A DNA stretch of 64,000 nucleotides, taken from contig JANPYM010000003.1 of assembly GCA_025890175.1 (NCBI GenBank), positions 1,275,795 through 1,339,794 of the forward strand, read 5' to 3'. The position numbers and the translations under genes are program-made. This document shows positions 13,169-25,704 of the stretch, piece by piece. The notes beneath the pieces were generated by a model. That model made no database searches. It was not told the DNA's origin and worked only from the letters and a program-made list of their open reading frames with translations. The DNA comes from Ciborinia camelliae. Taxonomy: Eukaryota; Ascomycota; Leotiomycetes; Helotiales; Sclerotiniaceae. The first letter of the stretch is position 1. Every line of letters begins with the position of its first letter.

Positions 13169-13963
13169 ATGGCCGACGTGAATGGCGATTCAGTTCCCCA
13201 TACAAACGGCCAAAACGGCCACATTTCATCCTCTCCCCCAAGTCAATTCGCCGCTGCGCCAGCTTCACAACCGACAGCACCTGCCTCTGCCGCTGCCTCT
13301 CCCCCCATCTCAAACCCCAGCGTTCCTCTCACATCCATCCAAGATAACGGTCTATCCAAACGACCCCGCGATGCTCGCCTTATACACATGCTCCTCTCCT
13401 CTCTCGGCGTAGCCGCATATCAAGAACGCGTTCCTCTCCAACTTCTCGATTTCGCATACCGACACTCCTCTTCGATTCTCTCCGATGCTTTGCATCTTTC
13501 CTCTGATGCCTACGTATCACAACAGACACGCGCACGCGATGCGCCGCCCGGCGGAGGATTCAGGGATGCAGATGGACAGGTTAGCGCAAATGCGGTGCAA
13601 CTGGCCATTCAAAGCAGATTGCAGTATCAATTTGGCGCTGGCACTGGCGGTGGATTGAGCAAAGAGTTCTTATTGGAAACTGCACAGGCCAGGAATAAAG
13701 TTGCTCTACCAAGAGTTTTACAAAATGAATGGGGCGTGAGATTACCGGCCGAGAGATTCGTTCTTACGGGCGTACCATGGGGGTTGAAGGATGAGTGGGT
13801 GGAGGATGATGAAGAGGAGGAGGGGCCGGGTGGAGAGAGTATGGAAGGCATTATAGCCACGGAAGAAGAGAACCTTGAAGGCGATGAGGAGGGCGCTGGT
13901 GATATGAATGACTTATTTGGCACTGGCGGAGATATGGATGAAGACATGGATAAAGAGGAATGA
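13169..13963 (+). CDS. TAF9: TFIID/SAGA subunit TAF9
   Basis: A single-exon protein of 264 residues. After a Ser/Ala/Pro-rich leader, the histone fold begins at PRDARLIHMLLSSLG (66-80). It continues through QLLDFAYRHSSSILSDAL (91-108) and ANAVQLAIQSRL (140-151). An extra Gly/Arg-containing loop (TRARDAPPGGGFRDADGQ) sits between histone-fold helices, as in other filamentous fungi. The conserved TAF9 region after the fold is also present: FLLETAQARNKVALP, then RLPAERFVLTGVPWGL (191-206). The C-terminus is strongly acidic. TAF9 pairs with TAF6 in TFIID and SAGA and acts in RNA polymerase II transcription in the nucleus. The ATG follows an A/T-rich leader. It is transcribed divergently from HIS4 with 467 bp between the two start codons. 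Confidence 0.93.
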   Translation: MADVNGDSVPHTNGQNGHISSSPPSQFAAAPASQPTAPASAAASPPISNPSVPLTSIQDNGLSKRPRDARLIHMLLSSLGVAAYQERVPLQLLDFAYRHSSSILSDALHLSSDAYVSQQTRARDAPPGGGFRDADGQVSANAVQLAIQSRLQYQFGAGTGGGLSKEFLLETAQARNKVALPRVLQNEWGVRLPAERFVLTGVPWGLKDEWVEDDEEEEGPGGESMEGIIATEEENLEGDEEGAGDMNDLFGTGGDMDEDMDKEE

Positions 13964-15393
13964 TGGTTGTATAACATGCATACAGTGGCGTTTGGGGTCA
14001 GGGTCAGTCTTGCCAAAATGATATACACTATCGGCAATAGGAATTAAATTTTTTGAAATACAACAAAACTTACTGGTCATTGTTCTTTCTAGGTCTTGAT
14101 CTATATTATTTTACTCTGTAGCAATCATTGGGTCATTGTAGAGGACAAGACCCTTTGAGAGAACCTGAAGACAATCAACATCAAGATTGACACTGAGTGA
14201 AGCTGTTCAATACAATATGAATTTGACAGGAGAGCTCTCATTCAAGAGTCAAAATCTTGCCATATCTGTACACCATGGGCTCAAGAGAATTAATATCAAG
14301 AACAATAAAAGCAAGTCACCCCACCCGGATTATTGGAGAAATCTTCCAAGTTGTAAACTATAATTGTATTGCGTTCTCTATCTACTACTAAACTCCATCT
14401 CTTCAACTTCAAAAGAGAAAAAAAAGGCAAGCTGCAATATGTAGGTTTGTTTGTCACGATTAGTCCTCCTAGCGCACTAATCGACGCCAGCAGGGTGGAT
14501 TGGACTGGCTGTCTAGGCCGTTGGTTCTATATCCCACGAACGATATTTGAAATAAGTGACGCTCCAGTCCATTAAAGAGGCACAGGAGGTAGGCAATATG
14601 TGGTTTTGTTTGGTGTGCGAGATCTTGGAGGAAGGGGAAGAGTAATACAAACCTGAGATATTTGGAGATTCTATAGAGATCAAGATTGCTCAGTGATGAT
14701 GGTGTATAAATGAAGTCAATACACATTCATCACCAATTGATCATTTTTGGATCTTCCATCTTCCAAATGTTGGTTGTTGTTATGATTAAAATTTTTTAAG
14801 ACTGGAAAAAAAATCGAAGTTGATATATCCTCATGCTTAGTCACCCACGCTAAAATACCACTAGCCCTCAGACTAGCCGTTACGCACAGACCACGTCAAA
14901 AAATTCTTCTTCACATATAATCTCATCCATTCGTTCCCAACTTTTTGCTCCTTACACTTATCGCATGATTAAATCAACCGCTTGATACCATTCATCAACT
15001 GGCTAGTCGGTCATATTTGCATGCTAGAATAAATATAATTCTAGTGAGGCGGTTCGTATCTACTTTGTAGGTATAAATCTTTGACTGAGGCTGATTGTAG
15101 TGATGCCTGGGTTTGCTGAGCTTTTATGACATTTTATGAGTATGAGGGAATATTTTGGTTGTTTGGAGTTGGGTGGGATGGTGGGATTGTATTTGGTTTC
15201 CGGCTGGACAGGATGGGAAGGCTGTGTGATATAGTAATGCAAAATCTTATTATCGTCTATGGTTTCTATCTGTTGTTTCCTAACGCTATGCCGTGGTATA
15301 AAGATCAAGTCCGTTTAACATTCTATGCGCCATCCCATATAACCAAACAAATGCCACCATCTCCATCCTATCTACCAATACCTATATACACAT
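13964..15393. other. Intergenic region between convergent TAF9 and MCU
   Basis: About 1.4 kb between the stop codons of two convergent genes. Short ORFs of 60-120 codons occur on both strands, but none has a domain or splice structure. Nothing else is seen. Confidence 0.6.
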
Positions 15394-17029
15394 TCAATCA
15401 TCCTTTCCCTTTCCCTTATCCTTACCCTTCTCATCCTCTTCCGCCTCAACTTCCTCTCCTTCATCCTCCTTCTCTTTCCTCTTAGTCTTTTTTCTCTCAG
15501 CTTTTAACGCATCATGTACCTCCTCACTCCCCTCGTCAGCCTTCTCGTTCCACTCCACATCATATTCATCAGCAATAATCTTGATTTCCTTCCTCAACGC
15601 ATTTGCCTCTTCGATTAATGCCTCCCATTTCTGCAAATCAAATCCCTTCGCCTGATACAACGTATTCTGTCTTCTAGAAACTGTCAAATTGAGCGCAGCC
15701 CTGTAAGATACTTCGCGGTTATGGTAGAGGAACCATAAATAACCTAGAATGATAGTCGATAAACCTGCTAGATAGGTGACAGGTTCCATCGTATCCCATC
15801 CGTAAGACGTCTGAAACGTGAAATAGTATATTGCTGCCCACCAACTAACAAGCACACCAAAGCCGCCAATGGCAATCTGTCGGGCTCCTCGATGTGCAAG
15901 TTCATCGCACTCTTTTTTGACTTTCGCATAGTCCGCCAGCTTCGTGCTAGTTTTCCGTAGACGAACTTTCAAATAATGAGTACGGTCATTGAATGATGGA
16001 ACCCCCACTCTAATCTCTCGAGATGAACCCTCAATCTCTACAGCGAATTCTTTCCCCCGTGCAGCATCCCGAATAAAATCTCCTATCTCAGTCGATGAAG
16101 ACCAGCGCACAAATTTTACGCCCCCCTCAGAAGATTGTTCACGTCCGCGTCCTGAATAGCTTTCGACTCCTCCTTCGCCAGGTCCTCCTCTTAATTCACT
16201 TCGCATTTGTTCTTTTTCTTCCCTGGAAATACTCTTACCTTTCGAGCTGTTGATTTTCCCCAGTTTTATGATTTTTCCATCAACCATTTGTTCGTCTGTT
16301 CCTTCTTCTGCATCCTCATCCGCGTCGTCTTTTCTAGTATCTGCTTTAATCTCATCTTGTGTCGAATCCTCAGCGCGGAAATGAACTTCGGGTACTTTTT
16401 CGGTATGTCCATCCTTTGCAGTTATCATGGGCAGTTCGGACTGTATAAGGCGTTCCAGGTAAGAGAGGGGCTGTTGAGGGTGGACGAGGAGAGCTAAAGG
16501 CTCGATCTCTTTACGATCGGAATTTTTATCCAGCGTGGTCAGAGGTAGAATGAGCTTTAGGAGCCGTGAAGGGGTAGTAAGGAGTTTGCCTGTGGAATTA
16601 CTATTAGACATGGCGCTTGCAGAAGTACAAGGAGAATCAGATCACGAAACCTTTTGTCATAGCCCCAGCACTTCTATTTCTCTTCACAGGAGGCTTATCA
16701 GAGCCTTCTCTATGCCATGGCGTTCTTGCCTGTATTTCTTTCTGCTCGCCAATCGCATTATCGAGTTGGTTATTGAACCAATCCTCTTCCTTGCCTAATC
16801 CCTTTTGATTCAATTCCTTGGCCTTATCCGTGTAACTATTATCCTCTCTCCAGATATTCGTGGAAGTAAATGTGTGAAAACGTGAGGGAGCGGTTTGTTT
16901 TATGGAAAGTTGAGGTGCAGCCCTATTTCGGAAGATATCCGTAAATGACGTCGGCGGGGATATCGGCGGGCACGTCGTTTGGGATATACTCCGCGGTAAA
17001 AGTTGTGTTGCTCGTCGCATGGTGAGCAT
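15394..17029 (-). CDS. MCU: Mitochondrial calcium uniporter channel subunit
   Basis: Two exons, 17029..16651 and 16589..15394, splice through a 61-bp intron (GTTTCG to CCACAG) to 524 residues. The join restores [20 protein letters not shown], a conserved stretch of fungal MCU that neither exon holds alone. The N-terminus ([14 protein letters not shown]) is Arg-rich and lacks acids, as in a mitochondrial targeting signal; an alternative start at 17020 (ACCATGC context) is equally good. The pore motif WDTMEPVTY at about 391-399 lies between two hydrophobic segments (about 366-385 and 400-418). A coiled coil flanks it on each side, and the C-terminal tail is a Lys/Glu run. MCU is the pore of calcium uptake across the inner mitochondrial membrane. 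The frame running past the donor into the intron is not coding. Confidence 0.94.
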
Positions 17030-20000
17030 TCCAGCTTCTATCACGATATTGAGAAAGGGATCTTATAAAAGCAATTAGATATTATCCAGATACCCATTTC
17101 GTCGTCCGCTTGCTAGTTGTACAGAGCTTACCTGCTAGTAGTACATGGACCTTGGAAACCCCAAAGTTGTGAGCTCGAACACTTGATCCCTGTTATCGGT
17201 GACGTAGATTAGCCGGGAGTACAAGTAGGGTAGGTAGGTGGTACTTGCTATATTAGGTACCTAGTAGTTACACACATTATATTGATCTCATGCACCATTG
17301 ATAGATCGACAATCAACCTGCCTAGACTGCAGTAATACCATATCAAAAATTATCAATATTTTTATCAAGATATCGAATCATGATAGCTTTTATCTGCAGT
17401 TCCACATCTAATTATTTCTCATCAAACTCCTCATAATTGAATATCTTCACATGTAACAGGTGGAAGGAACGTGTACCGATATGTATAATATAATATCATT
17501 CCTGTTAAATAGCCATGTATAGATCCAATATCTCTCATAATCTTAATCAAAGGTTCTAAGAAATTGCTCGTTATAGTTTCTGCCTTTCCTTTAATGCATT
17601 TGACGAAATTGTCCATCGATAACTGGCTTTGCGATCCATCAATTTAACCTTCGACTGTATATCACCCCACGACCTTCTCCCTTCGTATAGCAAATGCACA
17701 CTTTTGCAATTGTGACATCTTTTAGCAATTTGGATCCATTACGCTCCAGTCCAGCTCCACAAATTCCGACTCCACAGACTGATATTTTGGTTCCTCTCCT
17801 CTATCATAGTAGGATTGCAAAATGATTTCCTGCTGTACAGAGCTGTGAGCCCAGTAAGCATCAATGATGCGGAAAATATTAGACCAATCGACCTCAAATC
17901 TACGATGCCTGTATTTGTAACTGATATAGTGGTCGGCATTAAATGCGATGGAGCTCATATCCATCGTGAGGAAGTCCTCATAATGTTGGCTAATCCACCC
18001 AAGCTTGAAACTCAAGTCTCCCTAGGTAGGTAGACATATAGTATCGGCCCTGAGATTACACCGTATCTTCGGTTGAATCTCAATGCTAAACCCAACGTAA
18101 TCAAAGTCCATTCCGAAGTAGAGACTGCAATTCTTCAAAGCCTCGTCTCGCGATCCTTTGCAGACGGTATTCGAATTAAAGAGTTATATAGCAGGTTCAA
18201 GAGTATGAAGAATCCCGGAAAAATATTTGGGGGAATTCAACCTGTTGACTTGAACATATGACCCCGCTCTATGACTAGTTATAGTAGCTCATAGTCAGTA
18301 CCGGTAACCATATTATTGTATTCCGACTTGGAGTTTACCCGCTCTCAGTTGGAGTGTAAAGTTTATCTTGGAGATAAAGAGGACATACCGATGGTAGACC
18401 AACACATTATCGATACCTATTCCCAGTTAGCTTTGTGGCTATATAAAAAAAATCGAAACTGATAGTAGGGAGGAACATCTCTCCCCATTTCCATTTTTCT
18501 AAATTGCAATCTGCAGGTGTGGTCAGAGGGGAAGATATTTTCATAGAAGATCATAAAGCAAATACCATATCTCTCTGACCACAACTCAAAAAGGGTCTGA
18601 AAAAACTTTTCGAAAATGAATAAGAAATGAATAAGCAACGCCCAAGGAACGCTTTATAAGTACTGGAAAATAAGAATCACTTTCAATATATAATAGAAAA
18701 TTGGTAATATAATCGGCTGAATCGTTTTCGGGGGACACAAACAATTCTCCTAGAAGGATATCCCCACGAGCCTCATGATCATCATTTTTGGCTTTTCAAT
18801 TACCTCCAGATCTCGAGTAAAGTTGCAATAATGAATCGCACGAATCGGAAGTGATTTCCTCAATCGCCACTCCCACCTTCCACATCCCTCAAAGAACACT
18901 TTTTAATGCACCGCTCGGGAGCATGAATGAATAGTTTTCACGCCCCGGATCTAATTAACCACTGGGAGTCCCTTCAGAGTCCAGACACACCTGGGCAGCA
19001 CATTATATCTTAAAAAAGAAAGAAAAGACGAACCTGTTCACTATCTAAAATTAGGCCCAAAAACGCCTTTACCAAACTCCCTAGACGATCTACCCCAGGA
19101 GAAAATACCAACGCCTCCTTCGAGTACTTATTAACATGCGGTACAGGCTTGTTGATGCATCTTAAACTGTCATTTGAAGTGATCAAGATATATTTGGTAG
19201 ACCGACTCCGGTTTGTTAAGTCGCGATGGGCGGCTGTTCGTATTATTGCGGATCTCCCAATTGTTCCAGTTCTATCTGAAGGCCATTGGCAACTTGGATG
19301 AAACGTTATACAATGTGGTGTCCCTAGGTCCCAGTTCTTGATTGATCCCTATGCATTTAAGTGGCGCTTCGTGAAGGAGCATCCTTGGGATAAATTTCTA
19401 GCCGGAAACTAATATCTACGGAAGAATGTCCTCGTCCTCGTCACACCGGCTTTATTCGTGCATCAACTATATTATGCTGCGTATACACATCAGCCCTACG
19501 AGCTAGGCGGTGAGACTTAATTAAAGAAAATGTTGTGTACGGATTAGAGAAGCCAATTTAGTCGCGCGACAATCTATTACACCAATACGTTCGGGTACAA
19601 TAATTGTATTATCCTTCTTTCCAGATCCGGAGATCATTTAATTTCCATCATGTACAATTGAAAAACAGAGGTGAGTTGCTAATGAATATAAAAGTCGATT
19701 CTGTCCCTTTAAACATTTGGGTACCCTGAAATTTTAGATGATTTAGGATACCTACCTAACCTCGCATTCCATCTACTACCATCACCACTATCTTGTATAG
19801 CCATGGTGACCAGCATTTTACAAGGGTAAACTTTTACAAGCAGATTCGACTTTAATCTGATTGACAATGAAATTAATGCTTAAAGTGAACGCAGATAATT
19901 AAATCAGATGTGCATCAGCTTCTCTGGCCACAATTTGCTTTCAGCCAAGTACTCCATGGTTGTCTCGTCTCAAAATGCCATGCATGCAGTAATGTGGTCG

Positions 20001-20039
20001 TTAGCAAACCAATTATTGGGGTTTAAAGAAGCCCGTGAC
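17030..20039. other. Gene-poor region upstream of MCU
   Basis: About 3 kb with no supported gene. Open frames of 60-97 codons at 17431-18261 on both strands start at non-ATG codons or lack neighbours that would splice to them; they could be decayed coding sequence but I cannot name it. TAGGTA-type repeats occur at 17222-17265. Past 18.7 kb nothing is seen. Confidence 0.5.
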
Positions 20040-20203
20040 TATAGTTGATAACAAGCAAATTTTATTTAAAAAAAAAATTCTTATTTAATTTAATTTTTTT
20101 TAATACAATATATATAGATTAATTCAGAGAATTCAAATATATAATAAAAAATATAATTCAATATATATTTAATTTAATATTTAATATATAGAAAATTCGA
20201 GGG
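20040..20203. repeat. Very AT-rich block (RIP-like), left flank of LTR-like segment
   Basis: About 160 bp almost without G or C, made of TATA/TTAA words. It ends abruptly at the GC-normal segment starting at 20204. The pattern fits repeat-induced point mutation of a transposon, but no unmutated partner is available here to prove it. Confidence 0.55.
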
Positions 20204-20607
20204 TGTTACGTAACAACAATTAATGGTACAAAGAAAGTATGTAAGAAGGACGAAGTTCTCATTATGTTATCTAGGATGATTATGTACTGATTATAGGTAT
20301 CTGTGCAGCTAGTCTTAGCGTAACAATTAAGGGATTAGGTTATCGTTTGAACTTATATTATATCGTTTGAATTTATATTATATAATTTTATATATCATTC
20401 TATTGGGGAATCAGGTCACATGGTTTCCGGTCACGTGATCAGGGATCACGTGGTAAGCTATACCGCATAGGGTATGGGGGAGTAGCATATAAGGGCAGCT
20501 GGGCTGCCACCAAATACATACTCCTTAGTCAAATCAATCTACCATATTCTACCCTAGTACTCCTTCCTACCGTATTACTGGTCATCCTAGGATATACGAT
20601 TAATACA
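20204..20607 (+). mobile_element. LTR-like segment, about 404 bp, TG...CA ends
   Basis: A segment of normal composition between two AT-rich blocks. It begins TGTTACGTAACA and ends near TTAATACA. It holds a TATA-like word (GCATATAAGG at about 20487) downstream of a CACGTGATC inverted repeat, then a C-rich stretch, which resembles a retrotransposon LTR promoter. About 100 bp of it (20224-20326) recurs at 31003-31101 with a few transitions and one small gap. No target-site duplication is visible and no gag or pol was found next to it, so it may be a solo or partial LTR. Boundaries are approximate. Confidence 0.5.
20432..20452. promoter_or_regulatory. Palindromic double CACGTG (E-box) inverted repeat
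   Basis: CACGTGATC, a 3-bp spacer, then GATCACGTG form a perfect 9-bp inverted repeat. Each arm carries the bHLH consensus CACGTG. It lies about 35 bp upstream of a TATA-like word in the LTR-like segment. Confidence 0.6.
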
Positions 20608-21030
20608 TTCTATATTAAATATAATAAAATATTATCGTCCGAAATAATTAAATAAAAAAAACTATCAAAATGAAAAAACTATTAAAATAAAAAAACTATC
20701 AAAAAGAAAAAAAAAGAAAATAAAATCATATAATATTATTTAATTTTCAATTTTTTAAAATTTAAATTATATAAAATGATAAAAAAAGATTAGATAAATT
20801 AAATAATATAACTAAATTATACATAAATAGCGTTGTTGATCTAATATAGTTTATATAAAGAATTGAATAATCATATAACAACAATTCCGATTTTAAGATT
20901 TTGTTTTTTGAGTTTTTGAAGTTATTTTTAATAAAATTTTAAAAATATTTTTATATTATTGAAATCGGCTTCGAAATTCGCATATTTTATAATAAAAAAA
21001 ATTAAATTTAAAATCAAAATTGTTTTAAGT
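20608..21030. repeat. Very AT-rich block (RIP-like), right flank of LTR-like segment
   Basis: About 420 bp of A/T-dominated sequence with repeated ACTATCAAAA/AAAAAACTAT words near 20660-20710. It holds no open frame of note. It is probably mutated transposon interior or flank. Confidence 0.55.
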
Positions 21031-21473
21031 GAGGTTTACTTGTTACTGACTGTAGTATGGCGAAGTTCGCCTCCCTTTCCAAAAAAATAAATTTATATAT
21101 GCCCGAACATCAGAGGAAATACGACACAGTTTCAGAATGCTTCTATTTCCAATAACTAACATTACTGAGGCTGTAGCTATTTTGGTGCGGGCATGTTCCA
21201 CTACGAGCGAAGTGATAGTTGTATGGTAGGTCATGAAAACTAGAAAGGGAATGACTCATTTGCGCAGCACCAGTAATTGCCGAAAGTTTTGTGGTCCAAC
21301 ATATCGCGAACAGTGACTTACTGGTCGCAGGTTTCGTGGATTTCATCACAGGAAGATATGTGCCGTCAAACCATCGTATTATCATATCAACACTGTGGAC
21401 CTTTACCTTTACCTGTGACCGAAATTTTTTCATTCTCCTTGAACCTTTCCAAGAAAGTCAAAGATTGAGATAA

Positions 21474-23184
21474 TCACAAGGTCGGCGCTTCAAAGCATTC
21501 TCTTCTAAGCTTCATGAAAGCAGACTGCTTGTGAGGGAAAGTGATTTCTCGTTCCTTTACGAAGCCAGCTTCTTGTAAATGTGAGATAAATCTATGGGTA
21601 AATTAGAGGAAAGGACTGTAGTAGAGAAGTGAAAAGATTAATAGAAAGCGATAGATACCTCTCATTATCCACCCTAGGCTCAAGCACAAAAGAATTAGTC
21701 CTATAATCCTGTACCAGGGCCCAGTGTGCTAAAGCAGTGATCCAGCATTGTACCCTATGCTTCCCCCGATATTCGTCCTCTCCAACCAAAACATGGACAC
21801 CACGATCGAAGTCTCCTACGCTATCGCCTACATGCTTTCCAAGGATATCTTCTTTCGCCCAATATAATTCAAAGTATCCGAAGGGCTTTCCGTCCCAGAG
21901 GCCAATGGCGGGGAATGAATTATTAGAAGTTAGATTGTCTTTGAGAAATTTTTCCTGTGTAGCAATTGGACCAGAGCAGCCCCAAAATTTGTCAACCCGA
22001 GGAACATTCATCCAACGATTCAAAAGCTGGAGGTCCGTCATTTCAGCGGTATCTTCTATTGGCTGTGCAATAGTGTTGGAAGGTGCAGTTTGAGAATCTG
22101 CGGCCAAATTGGCTCCAATAGAGGAGAGCGATGAACTTGTGGCATGATGCCGAAAAGGCGCCAAGGTTGAGGTTGGACCGTTATACATCACAGGTTTCGG
22201 GGACAAGGACGCGACTCGAAAAGATAAATATTGCCCTAGACTAGGGATGTAACGGGTATAGAATGTTTCACCTTGGCGAGGTGGCTTAGGACGCATAGGG
22301 TGGCGCACACCGGACGTATTTGTATATTGTAGGGGGGGTGGTGGGTAATATGTCGGTAAATGACTTCCAGATGAGAAAGGGCCAATAGACGCTGGTGACC
22401 ATAAACCCGAAAAGGCAAATGATTCGGTAGAATCTCTCTTGTTACCAAGCGACTGGTTGCTAGTTGTACCACGGACGGGAGAGCTCGGCCGGCTGCCCTG
22501 CGGGGAAGCTAGAGATGTGTTCGGACTTAACGTGAAGAGAAACAACCTTGCCGATAGTTGCCAAAAAGCTCTTCTTGAAGTGAACATATCTGACCATCCC
22601 TCAGGTGTATTCTCATCAATCGCCAGACCAACTGTTGAATCGTCCGATGTAATCAACCCCATTCTATCAAGCTTTTGTATCAGGTTCCGTCCCCGTAGCA
22701 CACCTTCCTTTCTAATATGTATCCGCCAATCTGCCTTTGGCTTTCCGGCATCGGGCGTATTTTTCGAAGCGGCCGTGGTAATATGTGGTGATGGTTCTGG
22801 TTGATGAAAATACCAGTATAAAGTTGCCCAGAGCATCATTGCGATCTGCCGAGTGGGACTGGTAGGAGGTTTAAAGTCATTGCTTGAGGGATTTGAGATT
22901 GAAGAAATAAAAAGGCTGTCGTTGCGCAAAGTTGGAAGTCTGAAGGGATGTATGTGTCGATGTCGTTCAGTTGACGCGGCTTGGAGATCTGTATCTCCAG
23001 AACTGCTGTGAGAAGGGTGTTCGTCCGAATAATCTTCAGTCTGTATGATGACGGTCCAGCCAGCAGGGAAGATGCTGCTGTGTGTGTTCAACTCGTTTGC
23101 CTTGAAAAAGAAGCCGCCAAAAACAGGATTAACTGTGAGATTGTAGCCATTTGGTAAATGCACAATGGTGCTAGTAGAAACCAT
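21474..23184 (-). CDS. Siderophore-type N-acetyl/acyltransferase (SidF/AceI-like)
   Basis: Exons 23184..21659 and 21591..21474 splice through a 67-bp intron to 547 residues. The upstream in-frame TTG is rejected in favour of the ATG giving MVSTSTIVHLPNGYNLTVNP. Residues 1-180 form a fungal N-terminal region containing MMLWATLYWYFHQPEP. SRRAFWQLSARLFLFTLSP follows near 200-220, a signature of these proteins. The C-terminal GNAT/AlcB-like domain has LLNRWMNVPRVDKFWG, PAIGLWDGKPFGYFELYWAKED, GVHVLVGEDEYRGKHRV and FVLEPRVDNERFISHLQEAGF. Exon 2 supplies the end of that domain. SidF/SidL-type enzymes acylate N5-hydroxyornithine in hydroxamate siderophore synthesis. A Ser/Pro-rich linker of about 100 residues makes it longer than typical SidF. 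No NRPS or ornithine oxygenase lies in the window, so the exact acyl donor is open. Confidence 0.87.
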
Positions 23185-25704
23185 AGCTCCTAACAACGAT
23201 ATACAGTAAATCGTTGCTATAATGTATGTCCTGATACCTGGATATATTTTGCAGTGGCAAGTTCTATAATCATAAATAAAATCAGTAAATTAATGAATGT
23301 TTGGAAGAGCATGGCGGGGTAGCACGAGGTGGGGGAGCTATCAATTCTTGTTAGTAATGCGAGTTATTTAAGTGGAATGATGAAAGAGCCACAACTTACA
23401 AGAGAGGCTGTCGCTGTACATTTGGATCTACTAATACCTAGGTAGGAGATAGGTAATAAAAGTATCTCTTTGTACCTAGGTATCGTGCATGTGCCGGTAT
23501 TATTGTGAATCGCATCTTCTTTGATGGGCCATGTTCCTCTATGTACATGTACCGGTACATCTACTGTATCTAGGTACCTAGGTAATTTTATAACCCGATT
23601 CCGTCAATAATGCGGGAAAGAAAAACGATGGCGTCAAAAAGTCGTATCTGATATTTGATATATAAACGCACAAGATCAATATCCTATTGTGAAAATCTAA
23701 ACGTCTAGAATCTGAATTCTAGAATTCTACCTCGAGCAACGTGATATATCAAAGTGGTTATGATTACAACATCTGATTACAACATCAGAGTACAACCTCT
23801 GATCACAATGCAGGCAGCATGTGCATCAAACTTCAAAAGGGAGCCATCAATGCAGTGGACTGGCTAGTACGTTACATCCATCAAGTGATGGTGGATTTTT
23901 CATTTGTTGAGTACCGTGTATACGTCATGAGAAGTATCAATATACCTTATTAGGTATGTTGACCTCGACAGTTTTTGGATTCTACCTGCCAGTGCCTAAA
24001 AGTCTATAAAAGTAATGTGACCTGTCGGCAACTACCTAATAACTGTATCTCGAGGTCCTTCGCTTTCAACGCTTTTAGTATACGTTTCAAGATTGCAGGC
24101 CAATCAGGCTCGATTTGAGTTCTTTCCACCGTTGCTGTTGCTATTGCTGTTGCTGCTGTTGCTGCTGTTGTTATGGTTGTTGTTCAACAGTGCGTACCGT
24201 AACAGTGGGTTCGGGGTTACACCTTTGAGTGATATATTTGCTGCCACCAAGGCTGGCTGGAAAAATATACGGCGGACCCAGCGGTTAAGGCCATAAGTTA
24301 CGTTATACCGCCTTCACTCGCTGGGAATGATTTGGATCGGCAGAATGATAAGTAATCAATACCTAACCTACCTCTACGAATGAAGTATATATATGTGAAG
24401 CTTCTTTTATCTATTACATACTTCTTTAATCGATTATAATGATGAAACTATCCTTCTTTAGGAATATGAAAGTAATTGAGTATACACTTTTGTTTACTTT
24501 TTTTTTGGGGATCAATATTATGATATTCCTTTAATTGGGTAAATACATAATAATATTCAAGGTATCTACCCCCTGAGCTGGGCTCGTTTGATCCACTAAT
24601 TGATGATAGATGTATCACGAGTAGTTGGAAAGGTCCAGCACAAACTAGAGATAAGGGTTTTGGCATTTATTAGTATATCTAAGGTGGTATGTAACAAACC
24701 TTCAATGACGATCAATGGCAGGATCTGTCGCGACGCCATGGCAAGGCTACTCATTGGTATGTAGTACCCCGCGGAAGAGACCGGTGGCGGGTTCTGTCTT
24801 GCCTTTTCGTTGCCAGACTAACTCCCCCCGTCGACTCTTTACCAGATCAGATAATGACCCCCCCGTTAGCTCTCTATCAGACCAGAGATCAGATTTATCA
24901 CCTTATCCATTCTAGACCAAGAATGGTCAATCCCACTTATCATCTTACCAAATATTGCCAAAAATGGTAACACCTGCTGCCGATATATATTAAAGCGGTT
25001 ACTGCATCAATGAAATTGATATTAGATGCAGAAAACTTCAAATTTGTAAGAGTTTTCAGGAGGTATCGCAATTCTTACGTCACTTGCGCTTCTGTAGAAG
25101 TCCCGCCTATAGCGACAATTAAGTATTAAAAGTGTTATAAACACGGCAATCCAGGGTCCTCTGTACAACTGATGATTTCTGAGAGAATCATTGGGGATAT
25201 TCCGACTTGAGGGAGCGATTTCGGCGTCGGAAACCTCTCCGACATCAGTCAGTTCTCTGCGAGCTTGCAGATGGACGGCACGCGCTTCCGGCCAACCCTC
25301 GTGAATTACCTGACTGGGGTTTACTCATGGTTACCGTGGAAGCTTAAAACCCATTGGCGAAAACATATCTGCCATTCGTGAGACCCAACCAATATTTATC
25401 ACCCCTACCGTATGCCTTTCTTTGTCCTTACGCCATGGGTTAACCGGGGGGGTCAATGGTAAGTAGACGCCGATGCCATGCATTGAGAGATGCGGGCTTC
25501 CCAAGCTCGAAAGTTGGCACTGGCCAATCTTCTACAGACTCTTGTAAATCTCTAATGAGCGTCCTGTCATACACAAAGCCCTGCGGGCAACGCGGCTACG
25601 TATAGTTCTAACATGGTCTCGTAAATTCGCTATGAGTGTCGCGATTCTCTCCATCCAGACTGCACGTCTAGTCTTCAAAAAGAGGAACTTTGACAAGCCC
25701 CATT
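23185..25704. other. Intergenic region with TAGGTA repeats and a TTGCTG microsatellite
   Basis: About 2.5 kb without a supported gene. TAGGTA/TACCTA-type short repeats occur at 23436-23590. A CCCC-containing segment near 24830-24880 and several short ORFs carry no domain. Confidence 0.55.
24127..24186 (+). repeat. Imperfect (TTGCTG)n trinucleotide microsatellite
   Basis: About 60 bp of TTG and CTG triplets. The overlapping 67-codon frame reads as a leucine run and is a by-product of the repeat, not a gene. Confidence 0.85.

Noticed and set aside
17722..18015. 97-codon minus-strand ORF and neighbours as a gene
   Set aside because: The start codon is TTG, a plus-strand ORF of similar length overlaps it, and no family is recognisable.
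24093..24296. Leucine-run ORF
   Set aside because: By-product of the TTG/CTG microsatellite.
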